Source: Bacteroidales bacterium (GTDB lineage: Bacteria > Bacteroidota > Bacteroidia > Bacteroidales > UBA932). From it: 39,431 nucleotides of DNA. A program made the translations under genes and the position numbers. Location of the stretch: NCBI GenBank assembly GCA_017471965.1, contig JAFURF010000073.1, forward strand, positions 1-39,431, given 5' to 3'. Below are positions 32,062-39,431 of the stretch, one piece after another. Every line of letters begins with the position of its first letter. Within the stretch, counting starts at the first letter, position 1. Below the pieces are notes generated by a model. It did not search any database, was not told the origin of the DNA, and worked only from the letters and a program-made list of their open reading frames with translations.

Positions 32062-32092
32062 AGGAAAGATCCTTCGCGTCGCTCAGAATGAC
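32062..32092. repeat. Fragment of a common interspersed repeat (GATCCTTCGCG...CTCAGAATGACG)
   Basis: The string GATCCTTCGCGTCGCTCAG with the following AATGACG resembles a short repeat I recall as frequent in many bacterial genomes. Only one copy is visible in this window, so this is recollection rather than proof. Confidence 0.4.
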
Positions 32093-32093
32093 G

Positions 32094-32633
32094 TCATTCA
32101 TCATCATCCTCACCGTAGATCTCCTCAGTCTCGTCATCCTGCTCCTCGTCAGCATCATCGTCATCGAAATCGTCGAAGTCATCGTCATCCGGATCCTTCT
32201 TCTTCTCTTCCGGAAGATCCTCGAACGCCACATAGCCGTTCTCGAATTCTATAGGATTCGGCCCTTTTGTCTCAACCAGCAGAGGATATATGGCATTCCT
32301 GCGTTCTTCTCCTTCACCATCAAAGGTCACAATGACACTCTTGACATTGGTCGTATCATAGAAATATATGAATTTGTCCTCTCCTCTCTTATGGCATTGT
32401 CCTGCAGTCACATCGTCTATGGTGCCGAATCCGAAATCGGTAAACACGCTGTAACGGGCAGCAACATTCCCTGCCTGATCGAACGCCTTGAAAAGTACTA
32501 CCTGATCCTGCGGAAAGTCCATGTCTGCCCTCATCTGCTTGTGCAGACTATATAAAGAAGCGGTGTCCTTCACCTCATAAACTCTTGCAAATCCCTTGAT
32601 GCCGGGAAGAGAAACTCTATATCTCAGTATCAT
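32094..32633 (-). CDS. Conserved protein with acidic tail (pRiA4b ORF-3-like)
   Basis: A 179-aa protein. Residues 1-140 resemble the plasmid pRiA4b ORF-3-like family (MILRYRVSLPGIKGFARVYE, then LYSLHKQMRADMDFPQDQVV, then DKFIYFYDTTNVKSVIVTFDG). The match is by eye and only moderate. The last 35 residues are almost all Asp and Glu (KKKDPDDDDFDDFDDDD and beyond), giving an extreme acidic tail. No signal peptide or membrane segment. Function is unknown. The tail could mimic nucleic acid or bind basic partners. It lies just upstream of miaA on the same strand. Confidence 0.6.
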   Translation of the reverse strand: MILRYRVSLPGIKGFARVYEVKDTASLYSLHKQMRADMDFPQDQVVLFKAFDQAGNVAARYSVFTDFGFGTIDDVTAGQCHKRGEDKFIYFYDTTNVKSVIVTFDGEGEERRNAIYPLLVETKGPNPIEFENGYVAFEDLPEEKKKDPDDDDFDDFDDDDADEEQDDETEEIYGEDDDE

Positions 32634-32772
32634 AAACAGTTAGAATAGTTCTTTGGTTAAAAATGGCTCCCAGGGGTACTGGAAGCGATTTCAAAGGTAA
32701 TAATTTTTTGCCGTTCGTCAATCATGCCACAGAAATAAACACAAATAAATTCATATTTTAAATAAATTTCAT

Positions 32773-32780
32773 TAATTTTG
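32773..32780 (+). promoter_or_regulatory. Bacteroidota -7 box TAATTTTG
   Basis: This exact TAnnTTTG match ends 9 bp before the ATG at 32790, which predicts an mRNA with almost no 5' leader. Confidence 0.55.
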
Positions 32781-32789
32781 GTTTTCGGT

Positions 32790-33404
32790 ATGGAGACTGT
32801 TCAGATCCAAGATTCATATAAGACCATCGCAGCCCCGTCAAAGGGTCTGTTCAAGGACAATGGAAGCCGTTTCATTGCCCATGCATATCCCGTTGAAACA
32901 GAAGATGAAGTAAAGGAAATCGTTGCATCCCTGAAAAAGGAATACTACGATGCAAGACATCATGTATACGCATATCGTCTTGGATATAAAGGAGATAAAT
33001 TCCGTGCAAACGATGACGGAGAGCCATCGGGTTCTTCTGGAAGGCCCGTACTGGGTCAGATTGATTCGAACGGTCTGAGTGATATCCTCGTTGTGGTGGT
33101 CAGGTATTTCGGAGGCATCAAGTTAGGCATACCCGGCCTGATCAGGGCATACAAGACTTCGACGGCCGATGCGATAGAGAACGCACAGATAGTAGAAAAG
33201 ATCGCATCCAGAATGTATCGGGTACATTTCGGATACATGAGCATGAACAGCGTGATGAAGGTATTCAAGGACATGGGCCTGGAGCAGAAGAACCAGAGGT
33301 TCGACATGGAGTGCAGCATGGACACAAGCGTGCGGCTTTCGCTTGTCGACACTTTCCTGGAAAAGATGGCAGACGTGGAAGGTTGCCGCACAGAAGAATT
33401 ATAG
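32790..33404 (+). CDS. IMPACT/YigZ family protein
   Basis: A 204-aa protein. The N-terminal domain carries the family signature: [19 protein letters not shown], then [12 protein letters not shown], then [17 protein letters not shown], then [23 protein letters not shown]-terminal ferredoxin-like domain of about 65 residues ([20 protein letters not shown]) follows. Bacterial members are linked to translation or nucleotide-related roles but have no settled activity. I chose the ATG at 32790. It is the first gene of the pyrBI run and lies 16 bp before pyrB. Confidence 0.9.
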   Translation: METVQIQDSYKTIAAPSKGLFKDNGSRFIAHAYPVETEDEVKEIVASLKKEYYDARHHVYAYRLGYKGDKFRANDDGEPSGSSGRPVLGQIDSNGLSDILVVVVRYFGGIKLGIPGLIRAYKTSTADAIENAQIVEKIASRMYRVHFGYMSMNSVMKVFKDMGLEQKNQRFDMECSMDTSVRLSLVDTFLEKMADVEGCRTEEL

Positions 33405-33420
33405 GAACAACGTTAGCAAT

Positions 33421-34329
33421 ATGAACAACAAAAGTTTGATTTCGATTTGGGATTTCAGCAAGGAAGAAATCCTGCATGTTCTGGAAACAGCCAAGGAGTT
33501 CGAGCAGAACAGAGTCCAGAACTTCCTGGAAGGCAAGGTAATAGCGAGCCTTTTCTTTGAACCCTCCACCAGGACCAGGCTCAGTTTCGAGACTGCAGTC
33601 AATCGTCTTGGTGCGAAAGTCATCGGATTCTCGGATGCCACCAACACCAGTCAGAGCAAGGGCGAGACACTGAAAGACACCATCAAGATGGTCAACAACT
33701 ACGTAGACATGATCATCATGAGGCATCCTCTCGAAGGCAGTTCGCGATATGCATCAGAAGTAGCAACGGTGCCGGTGGTCAATGCAGGAGACGGAGCGAA
33801 CCAGCATCCCTCGCAGACCCTTCTGGACCTATATTCCATACTGCAGACTCAAGGCACACTGGAAGGCCTGACCATCAACATGGTAGGAGACCTGAAGTAC
33901 GGACGTACGACCCACTCGCTGCTTCAGGCCATGTCCCATTTCCATCCCAAGTTCATATTTACTGCACCAAAGGAACTGGCAATGCCGCAGGAATACAAGA
34001 GTTTCCTCGACAACAAGGGCATAGAATACATAGAGACGACCTCCCTCGAAGAACATCTCAACGACTGCGACATCCTCTACATGACCCGTGTCCAGCAGGA
34101 AAGGTTCACTGACCCTATGGAATATGAAAGAGTCAAGGATGTCTATACTCTTGACGCATCGATGCTCGGCGGAGTTCGGCAGAACATGAAGATACTGCAC
34201 CCTCTCCCTCGCGTCACCGAGATCAATCAGGACGTTGACGAGACCCCGTATGCATATTATTTCAAACAGGCCGAGAACGGCCTCTATGTCCGTATGGCCA
34301 TTATTTCTTACCTCTTAGGATACAGATAA
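33421..34329 (+). CDS. pyrB: Aspartate carbamoyltransferase, catalytic subunit
   Basis: ATCase condenses carbamoyl phosphate and aspartate in pyrimidine synthesis. The subunit (302 aa) has the carbamoyl-phosphate site [12 protein letters not shown], then [14 protein letters not shown], then [12 protein letters not shown], and the aspartate-site segments [22 protein letters not shown] and [11 protein letters not shown]. All catalytic positions are kept. I chose the ATG at 33421, which gives the family's usual N-terminus. pyrI follows 2 bp later, so this is the holoenzyme type regulated by nucleotides. No pyrimidine-sensing attenuator is visible upstream. Confidence 0.96.
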   Translation: MNNKSLISIWDFSKEEILHVLETAKEFEQNRVQNFLEGKVIASLFFEPSTRTRLSFETAVNRLGAKVIGFSDATNTSQSKGETLKDTIKMVNNYVDMIIMRHPLEGSSRYASEVATVPVVNAGDGANQHPSQTLLDLYSILQTQGTLEGLTINMVGDLKYGRTTHSLLQAMSHFHPKFIFTAPKELAMPQEYKSFLDNKGIEYIETTSLEEHLNDCDILYMTRVQQERFTDPMEYERVKDVYTLDASMLGGVRQNMKILHPLPRVTEINQDVDETPYAYYFKQAENGLYVRMAIISYLLGYR

Positions 34330-34331
34330 TC

Positions 34332-34784
34332 ATGAACAGAAAAGAATTGGTAGTCAGCGCATTGGAGAATGGTACCGTGCTGGACCATATACCCGCTGAA
34401 AATGTATATAAAGCACTGGACATCCTTAATCTCAAAGGAATCGAGAGTCAGATCACCATCGGCATCAACCTCGCCAGCAAACTGTATGGCAAAAAGGGAA
34501 TAATAAAGATCGCCGACAAGTTCTTCGAGGATGACGAACTGAACAAACTTGCTTTGATCGCTCCTAAGGCCACAGTCAATGTGATCCGTGATTTCAAGGT
34601 CGTTGAAAAGAAGACTCTTGTCATGCCTAAGGAAGTCATCGGAATTGCAAAATGCAGAAATCCTAAGTGCGTTACCAATCACCAGCCGATCACAACAAGG
34701 TTCGCCACAATCGACAACGGTAACGAAATATCACTTTTATGCCACTTTTGCGAAAAAATCACAAAGACAAAACACGTCTTTTAA
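34332..34784 (+). CDS. pyrI: Aspartate carbamoyltransferase, regulatory subunit
   Basis: PyrI binds ATP, CTP and UTP and transmits allosteric control to PyrB. In this 150-aa protein the nucleotide-binding domain covers about residues 1-98 (ENGTVLDHIPAENVYKALDI, then ITIGINLASKLYGKKGIIK). The zinc domain at the end holds the four cysteines CRNPKC and CHFC, which contact PyrB. It starts 2 bp after pyrB, so the two are co-translated. Confidence 0.95.
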   Translation: MNRKELVVSALENGTVLDHIPAENVYKALDILNLKGIESQITIGINLASKLYGKKGIIKIADKFFEDDELNKLALIAPKATVNVIRDFKVVEKKTLVMPKEVIGIAKCRNPKCVTNHQPITTRFATIDNGNEISLLCHFCEKITKTKHVF

Positions 34785-34794
34785 AATAAATCAT

Positions 34795-34802
34795 TATCTT
34801 TA
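34795..34802 (+). promoter_or_regulatory. Probable -7 box TATCTTTA for serC
   Basis: TAnnTTTG with the final G replaced by A, 41 bp before the serC start. It suggests that serC-serA-DUF1015 is transcribed separately from pyrBI. Confidence 0.35.
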
Positions 34803-34843
34803 ACCCCTATAAAGATTATAAATTTAAATAACACTATACCAAT

Positions 34844-35917
34844 ATGAAAACAGTTCACAACTTCAATGCAGGTCCATGCGCCCTGCCACAGCAGGCAGTC
34901 GACAGAGCGATCGACGCACTCAAGGATTTCGCCGGAACAGGTATGCCGGTCATTTGCGTATCCCACAGAAGCAAGGAGTGGAGCGCAGTCATGGACGAAT
35001 GCCGTGCTCTCTGGAAGGAACTTCTCAACATTCCTGACACTCATGAAGTGCTCTTCCTCGGTGGCGGTGCAAGCATGGGATTCCTCTACACTGCAATGAA
35101 CTTCCTTGAGAACAAGGCAGGATATCTCGAAACAGGCGTATGGGCAAAGAAAGCCCTGAAAGAGGCCAAGGGCCTTGGAAACGCCTATGCCGTAGCATCA
35201 TCTGCAGAAACTACATTCAATTATATACCAAAGGGTTACGAAATCCCTGCAGACCTCGACTATTTCCACATCACCACCAACAACACCATCTACGGTACTG
35301 AGATTCACGAGGACATCGACTGTCCGGTTCCACTCATCGCTGACATGTCGTCAGACATCATGAGCCGACCTGTAGACGTAAGCAAATATGCAATGATCTA
35401 TGGTGGTGCGCAGAAGAATGTTGGTCCTGCAGGTGTGACTTTCTTCATCGTGAAGAAGGATCTTCTCGGCAAGGTGAGCCGTTACATCCCGACAATGCTC
35501 AACCTCCAGACACATATCGACGGCGGTTCGATGTTCAACACACCTCCTGTATTCCCGATCTTCGTGATGACCGAAACCCTCAGATGGGTAAAGGAACTCG
35601 GCGGAGTGGAGGCAATCTACAAGATCAACAAGGAGAAGGCAGCCCTTCTTTATGACGAAATCGACCGCAACTCCCTCTTCGTAGGAACAGCAGCCAAGGA
35701 AGACCGTTCCATCATGAACGTATGCTTCGTCATGGCTCCAGGCTACGAGGCTCTTCAGGATGAGTTCATGGCTTTCGCAAAGGAGCGCGGCATGGTCGGC
35801 ATCAAGGGACATAGGTCTGTAGGAGGATTCCGTGCTTCCATCTACAACGCTTGCCCTGTTGAAAGCGTTCAGGCACTCGTTGACTGCATGAAGGAATTTG
35901 AAGCATTGAAGAAATAA
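34844..35917 (+). CDS. serC: Phosphoserine aminotransferase
   Basis: SerC transaminates 3-phosphohydroxypyruvate with glutamate, the second step of serine synthesis, and also acts in PLP synthesis. Length is 357 aa. The N-terminus [12 protein letters not shown] is diagnostic. [13 protein letters not shown] and [11 protein letters not shown] are phosphate and PLP contacts. The PLP lysine lies in [13 protein letters not shown], and [17 protein letters not shown] and [15 protein letters not shown] close the active site. It starts a serine operon: serA begins 11 bp later. Confidence 0.96.
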   Translation: MKTVHNFNAGPCALPQQAVDRAIDALKDFAGTGMPVICVSHRSKEWSAVMDECRALWKELLNIPDTHEVLFLGGGASMGFLYTAMNFLENKAGYLETGVWAKKALKEAKGLGNAYAVASSAETTFNYIPKGYEIPADLDYFHITTNNTIYGTEIHEDIDCPVPLIADMSSDIMSRPVDVSKYAMIYGGAQKNVGPAGVTFFIVKKDLLGKVSRYIPTMLNLQTHIDGGSMFNTPPVFPIFVMTETLRWVKELGGVEAIYKINKEKAALLYDEIDRNSLFVGTAAKEDRSIMNVCFVMAPGYEALQDEFMAFAKERGMVGIKGHRSVGGFRASIYNACPVESVQALVDCMKEFEALKK

Positions 35918-35928
35918 CCGCATTGAAC

Positions 35929-36840
35929 ATGAAAATACTCGTCGCAACCGAAAAACCGTTTGCAGGAGCAGCTGTAAACGGTATAAGAGAAATCGTCGAA
36001 GGTGCAGGACACGAACTTGCCCTTCTCGAGAAATACACTGAAAAAGAGCAGTTGCTCGCTGCCGTGGCAGACGCTGACGCCCTTATCGTACGCTCTGACA
36101 AGGTCACTGCAGAGGTTGTGGAGGCTGCAAAGCAACTCAAGATCGTCGTACGTGCCGGTGCAGGTTACGACAATGTCGACCTTAATGCATGCACAGCAAA
36201 ACATGTAGTGGTCGAAAATACTCCGGGCCAGAACTCAAATGCTGTTGCAGAACTCGCCATCGGACTGATGATATACATGTCACGCAATCAGTTCACGCCT
36301 GGAACAGGCTGCGAACTCAGCGACAAGACCATCGGTATCCAGGGCTTCGGAAACATCGGACAACTCGTAGCGAAGAAGGCTGTCGCCCTTGGCATGAATG
36401 TACTCATCTTCACAAACGAGATCAAGGAAAAGCATAACAGATGGAACACGACTTTCTCTCTCCAGAAACTATACAGCACCTGTGACTTCATTTCCGTAAA
36501 CATCCCTGCGACTCCTTTCACAAAGAACAGCGTGAATTACGACCTCATCTCGGCAATGCCTAAGGGAGGATGTATCATCAACACAGCGCGAAAGGAGATC
36601 ATCTGCGAGGACGGACTTGAACAGGCACTCGCAGAAAGGCCGGACCTCAAGTATGCCACGGACATAGCACCGGTCAGATACGCAGAAATGAAAGAGAAGT
36701 TCGGCAAGCAGATCTACGCTACCCCTAAGAAACAGGGCGCAGAGACAGCCGAGGCAAACATGAATGCAGGCCTCGCTGCTGCTAATCAGATCGTCAATTA
36801 TTTCGCTACCGGCTGCACTAAATTCCAGGTCAACAAATAG
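35929..36840 (+). CDS. serA: D-3-phosphoglycerate dehydrogenase (short form, catalytic His replaced)
   Basis: SerA oxidises 3-phosphoglycerate, the first step of serine synthesis. In this 303-aa short form with no ACT domain, the NAD motif is GFGNIG (139-144), VRAGAGYDNVDL and NTPGQNSNAVAEL are substrate-side motifs, and Arg221 in INTARKE is kept. Where the family usually has TPHxG with the catalytic His, this protein has TPKKQGAETAEA (Lys267). I recall the same substitution in other Bacteroidales SerA proteins, so it is probably a lineage form and not a defect. It lies between serC and a DUF1015 gene 4 bp downstream. Confidence 0.9.
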   Translation: MKILVATEKPFAGAAVNGIREIVEGAGHELALLEKYTEKEQLLAAVADADALIVRSDKVTAEVVEAAKQLKIVVRAGAGYDNVDLNACTAKHVVVENTPGQNSNAVAELAIGLMIYMSRNQFTPGTGCELSDKTIGIQGFGNIGQLVAKKAVALGMNVLIFTNEIKEKHNRWNTTFSLQKLYSTCDFISVNIPATPFTKNSVNYDLISAMPKGGCIINTARKEIICEDGLEQALAERPDLKYATDIAPVRYAEMKEKFGKQIYATPKKQGAETAEANMNAGLAAANQIVNYFATGCTKFQVNK

Positions 36841-36844
36841 TATT

Positions 36845-38083
36845 ATGGTAAGAATCAAACCGTTCGCGGCAGTAAGACCGCCAAAAGCATATGTAGAGGA
36901 AGTCGCAGCAAGGCCTTATGACGTCCTCAATTCAGCAGAAGCAAAGGCAGAGGCAGGCGAAAAATCACTCCTGCACATCACAAAGCCTGAAATCGATTTC
37001 GACCCGATAATCGACGAGCATACTCAGCCTGCCTACGATAAGGCAGTCGAGAACTTCAAGGCATGGCAGCAGAAGGGATGGCTCGTTCAGGATGAGAAGC
37101 CATACTACTACGTATATGCCCAGACCATGGATGGACGTACCCAGTACGGACTCGTAGTCTGCGCACATACCGACGACTATGCTGAAGGAAAGATCAAGAA
37201 GCACGAACTCACCCGCAAGGACAAGGAAGAGGACCGCATGATACATGTACGCATCCAGAACGCAAACATCGAACCTGTATTCTTCTCTTATCCTGACCAT
37301 GAGGAAATAAACGCCATCGTTGCACGATACATAGCGCAGGAGCCTGAATACGATTTCGTTGCAGAAGACGGCTTCGGCCACCATTTCTGGGTGATTTCAG
37401 AGCAGGCGGACATCGACCGCATCACTGAGATCTTCGCAGAGATTCCTGCATTCTATGTTGCTGACGGACACCACCGTACAGCAGCCGCAGCCCTCGTGGG
37501 AGCGGAAAAGAGAAGTCAGAATCCGAATCACACAGGCGAAGAGGAATACAACTGGTTCATGACTGTAGCCTTCCCTGACAGCCAACTGAAGATCATCGAC
37601 TACAACCGCGTAGTTAAGGATCTCAACGGTCTGACAGAGGAACAGTTACTTGAGGCTCTGGCAGAGGACTTCGATGTGAAGGAGGAAGGAACTGAAATAT
37701 ACAAGCCCGGAAGACTCCACGAGTTCTCCATGTATCTTGCAGGCAAGTGGTATTCACTCGTTGCAAAAGAAGGCCGTTACGACGACAATGACCCTATCGG
37801 TGTGCTCGACGTGACGATCCTCTCGAACCTCGTTCTTGACAAGATTCTTGACATAAAGGACCTCCGCACATCAAAGCGCATCGACTTCGTGGGCGGAATC
37901 CGTGGTCTTGGAGAACTTTCGCGCAGAGTTGACAGCGGCGAGATGAAGGTTGCATTCGCCTTGTATCCTGTTTCGATGAAGCAGCTGGTGGACATTGCAG
38001 ACTCCGGCAACATCATGCCTCCTAAGACAACATGGTTCGAGCCGAAACTCCGTAGCGGACTTGCTATCCATAAACTGAGTTAA
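36845..38083 (+). CDS. DUF1015 family protein of the serine operon
   Basis: A 412-aa cytoplasmic protein. Family motifs visible: IKPFAAVRPP and ARPYDVL at the N-terminus, RTQYGLVVCAHTDDY, then FYVADGHHRTAAAALVG, then FMTVAFPDSQLKIIDYNRVV. The GHHRTAAA motif could bind phosphate or a nucleotide. The family has no settled activity, but the serC-serA-DUF1015 order recurs in Bacteroidota, so a role in serine or phosphoserine metabolism is a reasonable inference. No serB phosphatase is in the window. I chose the ATG at 36845; the frame is open further upstream inside serA. It is followed by structured repeat copy C. Confidence 0.85.
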   Translation: MVRIKPFAAVRPPKAYVEEVAARPYDVLNSAEAKAEAGEKSLLHITKPEIDFDPIIDEHTQPAYDKAVENFKAWQQKGWLVQDEKPYYYVYAQTMDGRTQYGLVVCAHTDDYAEGKIKKHELTRKDKEEDRMIHVRIQNANIEPVFFSYPDHEEINAIVARYIAQEPEYDFVAEDGFGHHFWVISEQADIDRITEIFAEIPAFYVADGHHRTAAAALVGAEKRSQNPNHTGEEEYNWFMTVAFPDSQLKIIDYNRVVKDLNGLTEEQLLEALAEDFDVKEEGTEIYKPGRLHEFSMYLAGKWYSLVAKEGRYDDNDPIGVLDVTILSNLVLDKILDIKDLRTSKRIDFVGGIRGLGELSRRVDSGEMKVAFALYPVSMKQLVDIADSGNIMPPKTTWFEPKLRSGLAIHKLS

Positions 38084-38094
38084 CTTTTGTCAAT

Positions 38095-38197
38095 ATACAT
38101 TCCGGTGGCTATTATCACCGGCGGTCCTTCCCACTACGTGGGCCCCTTCCCTTTTCGGGAGCCAATGCCGCCTATGATAATAGCCACCGGAATGTAT
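38095..38197 (+). repeat. Structured palindromic element, copy C
   Basis: Arms 38095-38117 and 38175-38197 are perfectly complementary over 23 bp. An inner GGCGG/CCGCC helix and the hairpins CCCAC-TAC-GTGGG and TTCCC-TTTTC-GGGAG form the core. Compared with copy A, the helices keep pairing while bases change. It lies between convergent genes, 11 bp after the DUF1015 stop codon. Confidence 0.85.
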
Positions 38198-38246
38198 CTG
38201 CGCCCCGAGAAACCCTGCAGGTCATTCCATCTATCGGGTTTTAAGA

Positions 38247-38777
38247 TCAGAGATTGAGGGACTGGTCCACCCAGATCAGCCGGCCGGTATCATACCCTCT
38301 GCTGTCTGCCTCCTCAAGAATATCTCCAAGAACTTCATCACTCACCTGCGGAGTACGAGCCAATATCCAAAGATACTTAGGACTCTTACTGCCAACCAGG
38401 GCGACCTGATAATCCTTGTCGAGCATCAGAATATTGTAATCACTATAGAAGAAAAGGAAGAATGACACTTCAAGGTGTGCTGGATCGCTAAGAGGTTCCG
38501 GCTGCCTGGCCTTGCCGTTTGCTACTTTGTACTTCCCATCTTTCCAACCGGAATTCACGACATCAACCTTACCGTCATCCCTCAGAAGATATTCAGCGGT
38601 TACATTCTGCATTCCGCGCTCAAAGGAATGGTCCAATCTTGCTATCTCATACCATGTACCCAGATACTTGGAAAGATTGAACTCAGATATAGTGGAGTTG
38701 TCATACTGTACGTCCTGCGCAGACGAGAGACATGGGAAAAATGAAATGGCCATGACGAAATAAATAAGACGTTTCAT
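38247..38777 (-). CDS. Bacterial lipocalin (Blc-like)
   Basis: A 176-aa protein with a signal peptide (MKRLIYFVMAISFFPCLSSAQ). The first lipocalin motif is KYLGTWYEIARLDHSFERG (GxW) and the second is near LVGSKSPKYLWILART. These small beta-barrels bind lipids or hydrophobic ligands in the envelope. There is no lipobox Cys at the cleavage site, so it is probably periplasmic rather than lipid-anchored, unlike E. coli Blc. It follows the DoxX gene by 8 bp in one minus-strand unit. Confidence 0.9.
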   Translation of the reverse strand: MKRLIYFVMAISFFPCLSSAQDVQYDNSTISEFNLSKYLGTWYEIARLDHSFERGMQNVTAEYLLRDDGKVDVVNSGWKDGKYKVANGKARQPEPLSDPAHLEVSFFLFFYSDYNILMLDKDYQVALVGSKSPKYLWILARTPQVSDEVLGDILEEADSRGYDTGRLIWVDQSLNL

Positions 38778-38785
38778 AATAAAAT

Positions 38786-39238
38786 TTATTTTAGGCTCTC
38801 GGTTTTCCTCTCCTTCTGAATTTTTGTATCAATCAAATAATCGAGAGAGAAACGGCCAGGGCCGGTGAAATAAAGGATGAGGAAAGTGATCATGTAGATA
38901 AGTGAAAGTTCTCCATCCGGAAACAACGCATCGTGGACATCGAAAAAGGCTACGGCCATGGCCGCAATCATCGGCAGAAGCATTATACGCACAAGAAGAC
39001 CGCAAATAAGGAACAGAGAACAGCAGAACTCACAGAATATGGTCACCATCAAGGTCATGTAACTTCCAAGGCCAAAGACACTTGGATAGGTTTCAGACAA
39101 ATACTGGAAGTTCATCATCTTATCGAGTCCGTGGATGAAGAACAATATTCCGAAAAAGACTCTGACAACCAGAAGGAGAAGAGAGACGCCCTTTCCTCTG
39201 AGATACTGGGGAAACAAGAAATTGTAAAACATAAGCAT
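38786..39238 (-). CDS. DoxX-family membrane protein
   Basis: About 150 aa with four likely transmembrane helices: SLLLLVVRVFFGILFFIHGL, MTLMVTIFCEFCCSLFLICG, IMLLPMIAAMAVAFF and LSLIYMITFLILYFTGPG. The second arginine and the HGLDKM and GPGRFSLD motifs match DoxX proteins. Its function is unclear; some members are linked to redox or thiol defence. I chose the ATG at 39238 (MLMFYNFLF). Upstream in-frame starts would give an unlikely N-terminus and run into the rRNA terminator region. Confidence 0.8.
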   Translation of the reverse strand: MLMFYNFLFPQYLRGKGVSLLLLVVRVFFGILFFIHGLDKMMNFQYLSETYPSVFGLGSYMTLMVTIFCEFCCSLFLICGLLVRIMLLPMIAAMAVAFFDVHDALFPDGELSLIYMITFLILYFTGPGRFSLDYLIDTKIQKERKTESLK

Positions 39239-39287
39239 TTGTTTTATTCGTTTCACCTCACATTTCAAATATTCAGCCAAACCGCAA

Positions 39288-39326
39288 TAAAACAAAACAC
39301 CCCGTCATCGGATGATGACAGGGTGT
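39288..39326 (-). terminator. Intrinsic terminator of the rRNA operon
   Basis: On minus, ACACCC-T-GTCATC pairs with GATGAC-G-GGGTGT (39326-39297, one mismatch). A T-rich tract TTTTGTTTT follows. It lies about 10 bp beyond the 5S rRNA end. Confidence 0.85.
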
Positions 39327-39336
39327 CGTATAAGAA

Positions 39337-39431
<95 letters not shown>

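Noticed and set aside
32094-32200. Short tandem repeat of GAT/GAC triplets
   Set aside because: It encodes the acidic tail of the gene at 32094-32633 and is in frame throughout, so it is coding low complexity and not a separate repeat or CRISPR.
33405-33420. Pyrimidine-responsive attenuator before pyrB
   Set aside because: The gap is 16 bp and contains no hairpin or T run.

Overview
The window is chromosomal DNA from a member of the Bacteroidales (phylum Bacteroidota). Evidence: -7 promoter boxes of the Bacteroidota form TAnnTTTG ahead of many genes, weak or absent Shine-Dalgarno sequences, BACON and type IX secretion (T9SS) domains, a DUF3127 protein, a MurA with Asp at the fosfomycin-target position, and a serC-serA-DUF1015 operon. 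I cannot name the genus. Most genes are housekeeping, and the cut ends fall in efp (left) and a 5S rRNA (right, the tail of an rRNA operon).

Layout. 1-4150 is accessory: the end of efp, a REP-associated tyrosine transposase (RAYT) with REP-like palindromes, a structured RNA candidate beside a small HTH gene, and two tandem lipoprotein/secreted paralogues sharing a near-identical C-terminal half. 4148-6712 is dnaX-lptB (minus). 6793-9547 is a plus-strand run with a secreted protein, an M16 peptidase and an O-methyltransferase. 9552-12377 is a minus-strand MoxR ATPase / VWA protein / small protein set. 12441-21327 carries, all on minus, murA, a TIR-remnant/FGE protein, murB, metG, dnaG and an HdeD-like membrane protein. 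21431-25930 has a PHP phosphatase, a DUF3127-FKBP pair and recQ. 25945-31081 is a more AT-rich surface module: a PorV/PorQ-like barrel, a subtilisin with a T9SS sorting domain, a two-BACON lipoprotein and a second structured RNA candidate. 31144-39431 has miaA, an acidic-tailed protein, an IMPACT-family protein, pyrBI, serC-serA-DUF1015, a lipocalin/DoxX pair and the 5S rRNA.

The most unusual signal is repetitive DNA. A roughly 103-bp element occurs at 318-417, 4037-4139 and 38095-38197. Each copy has a conserved core that folds into two small hairpins, enclosed by long inverted arms that are complementary within a copy but largely unrelated between copies. All three sit between convergent genes. 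Two further copies with the same core plan lie in frame inside murB, which is about 130 residues longer than usual, and a related cluster of hairpins lies in a metG linker. A separate REP family (GCGACCCGGAA...) occurs as doublets with an identical 72-bp spacing and as a long inverted pair overlapping the RAYT stop codon. Together these suggest an active or recently active palindromic-repeat system that tolerates insertion into essential coding sequences. The link between the RAYT and the 103-bp element is inference.
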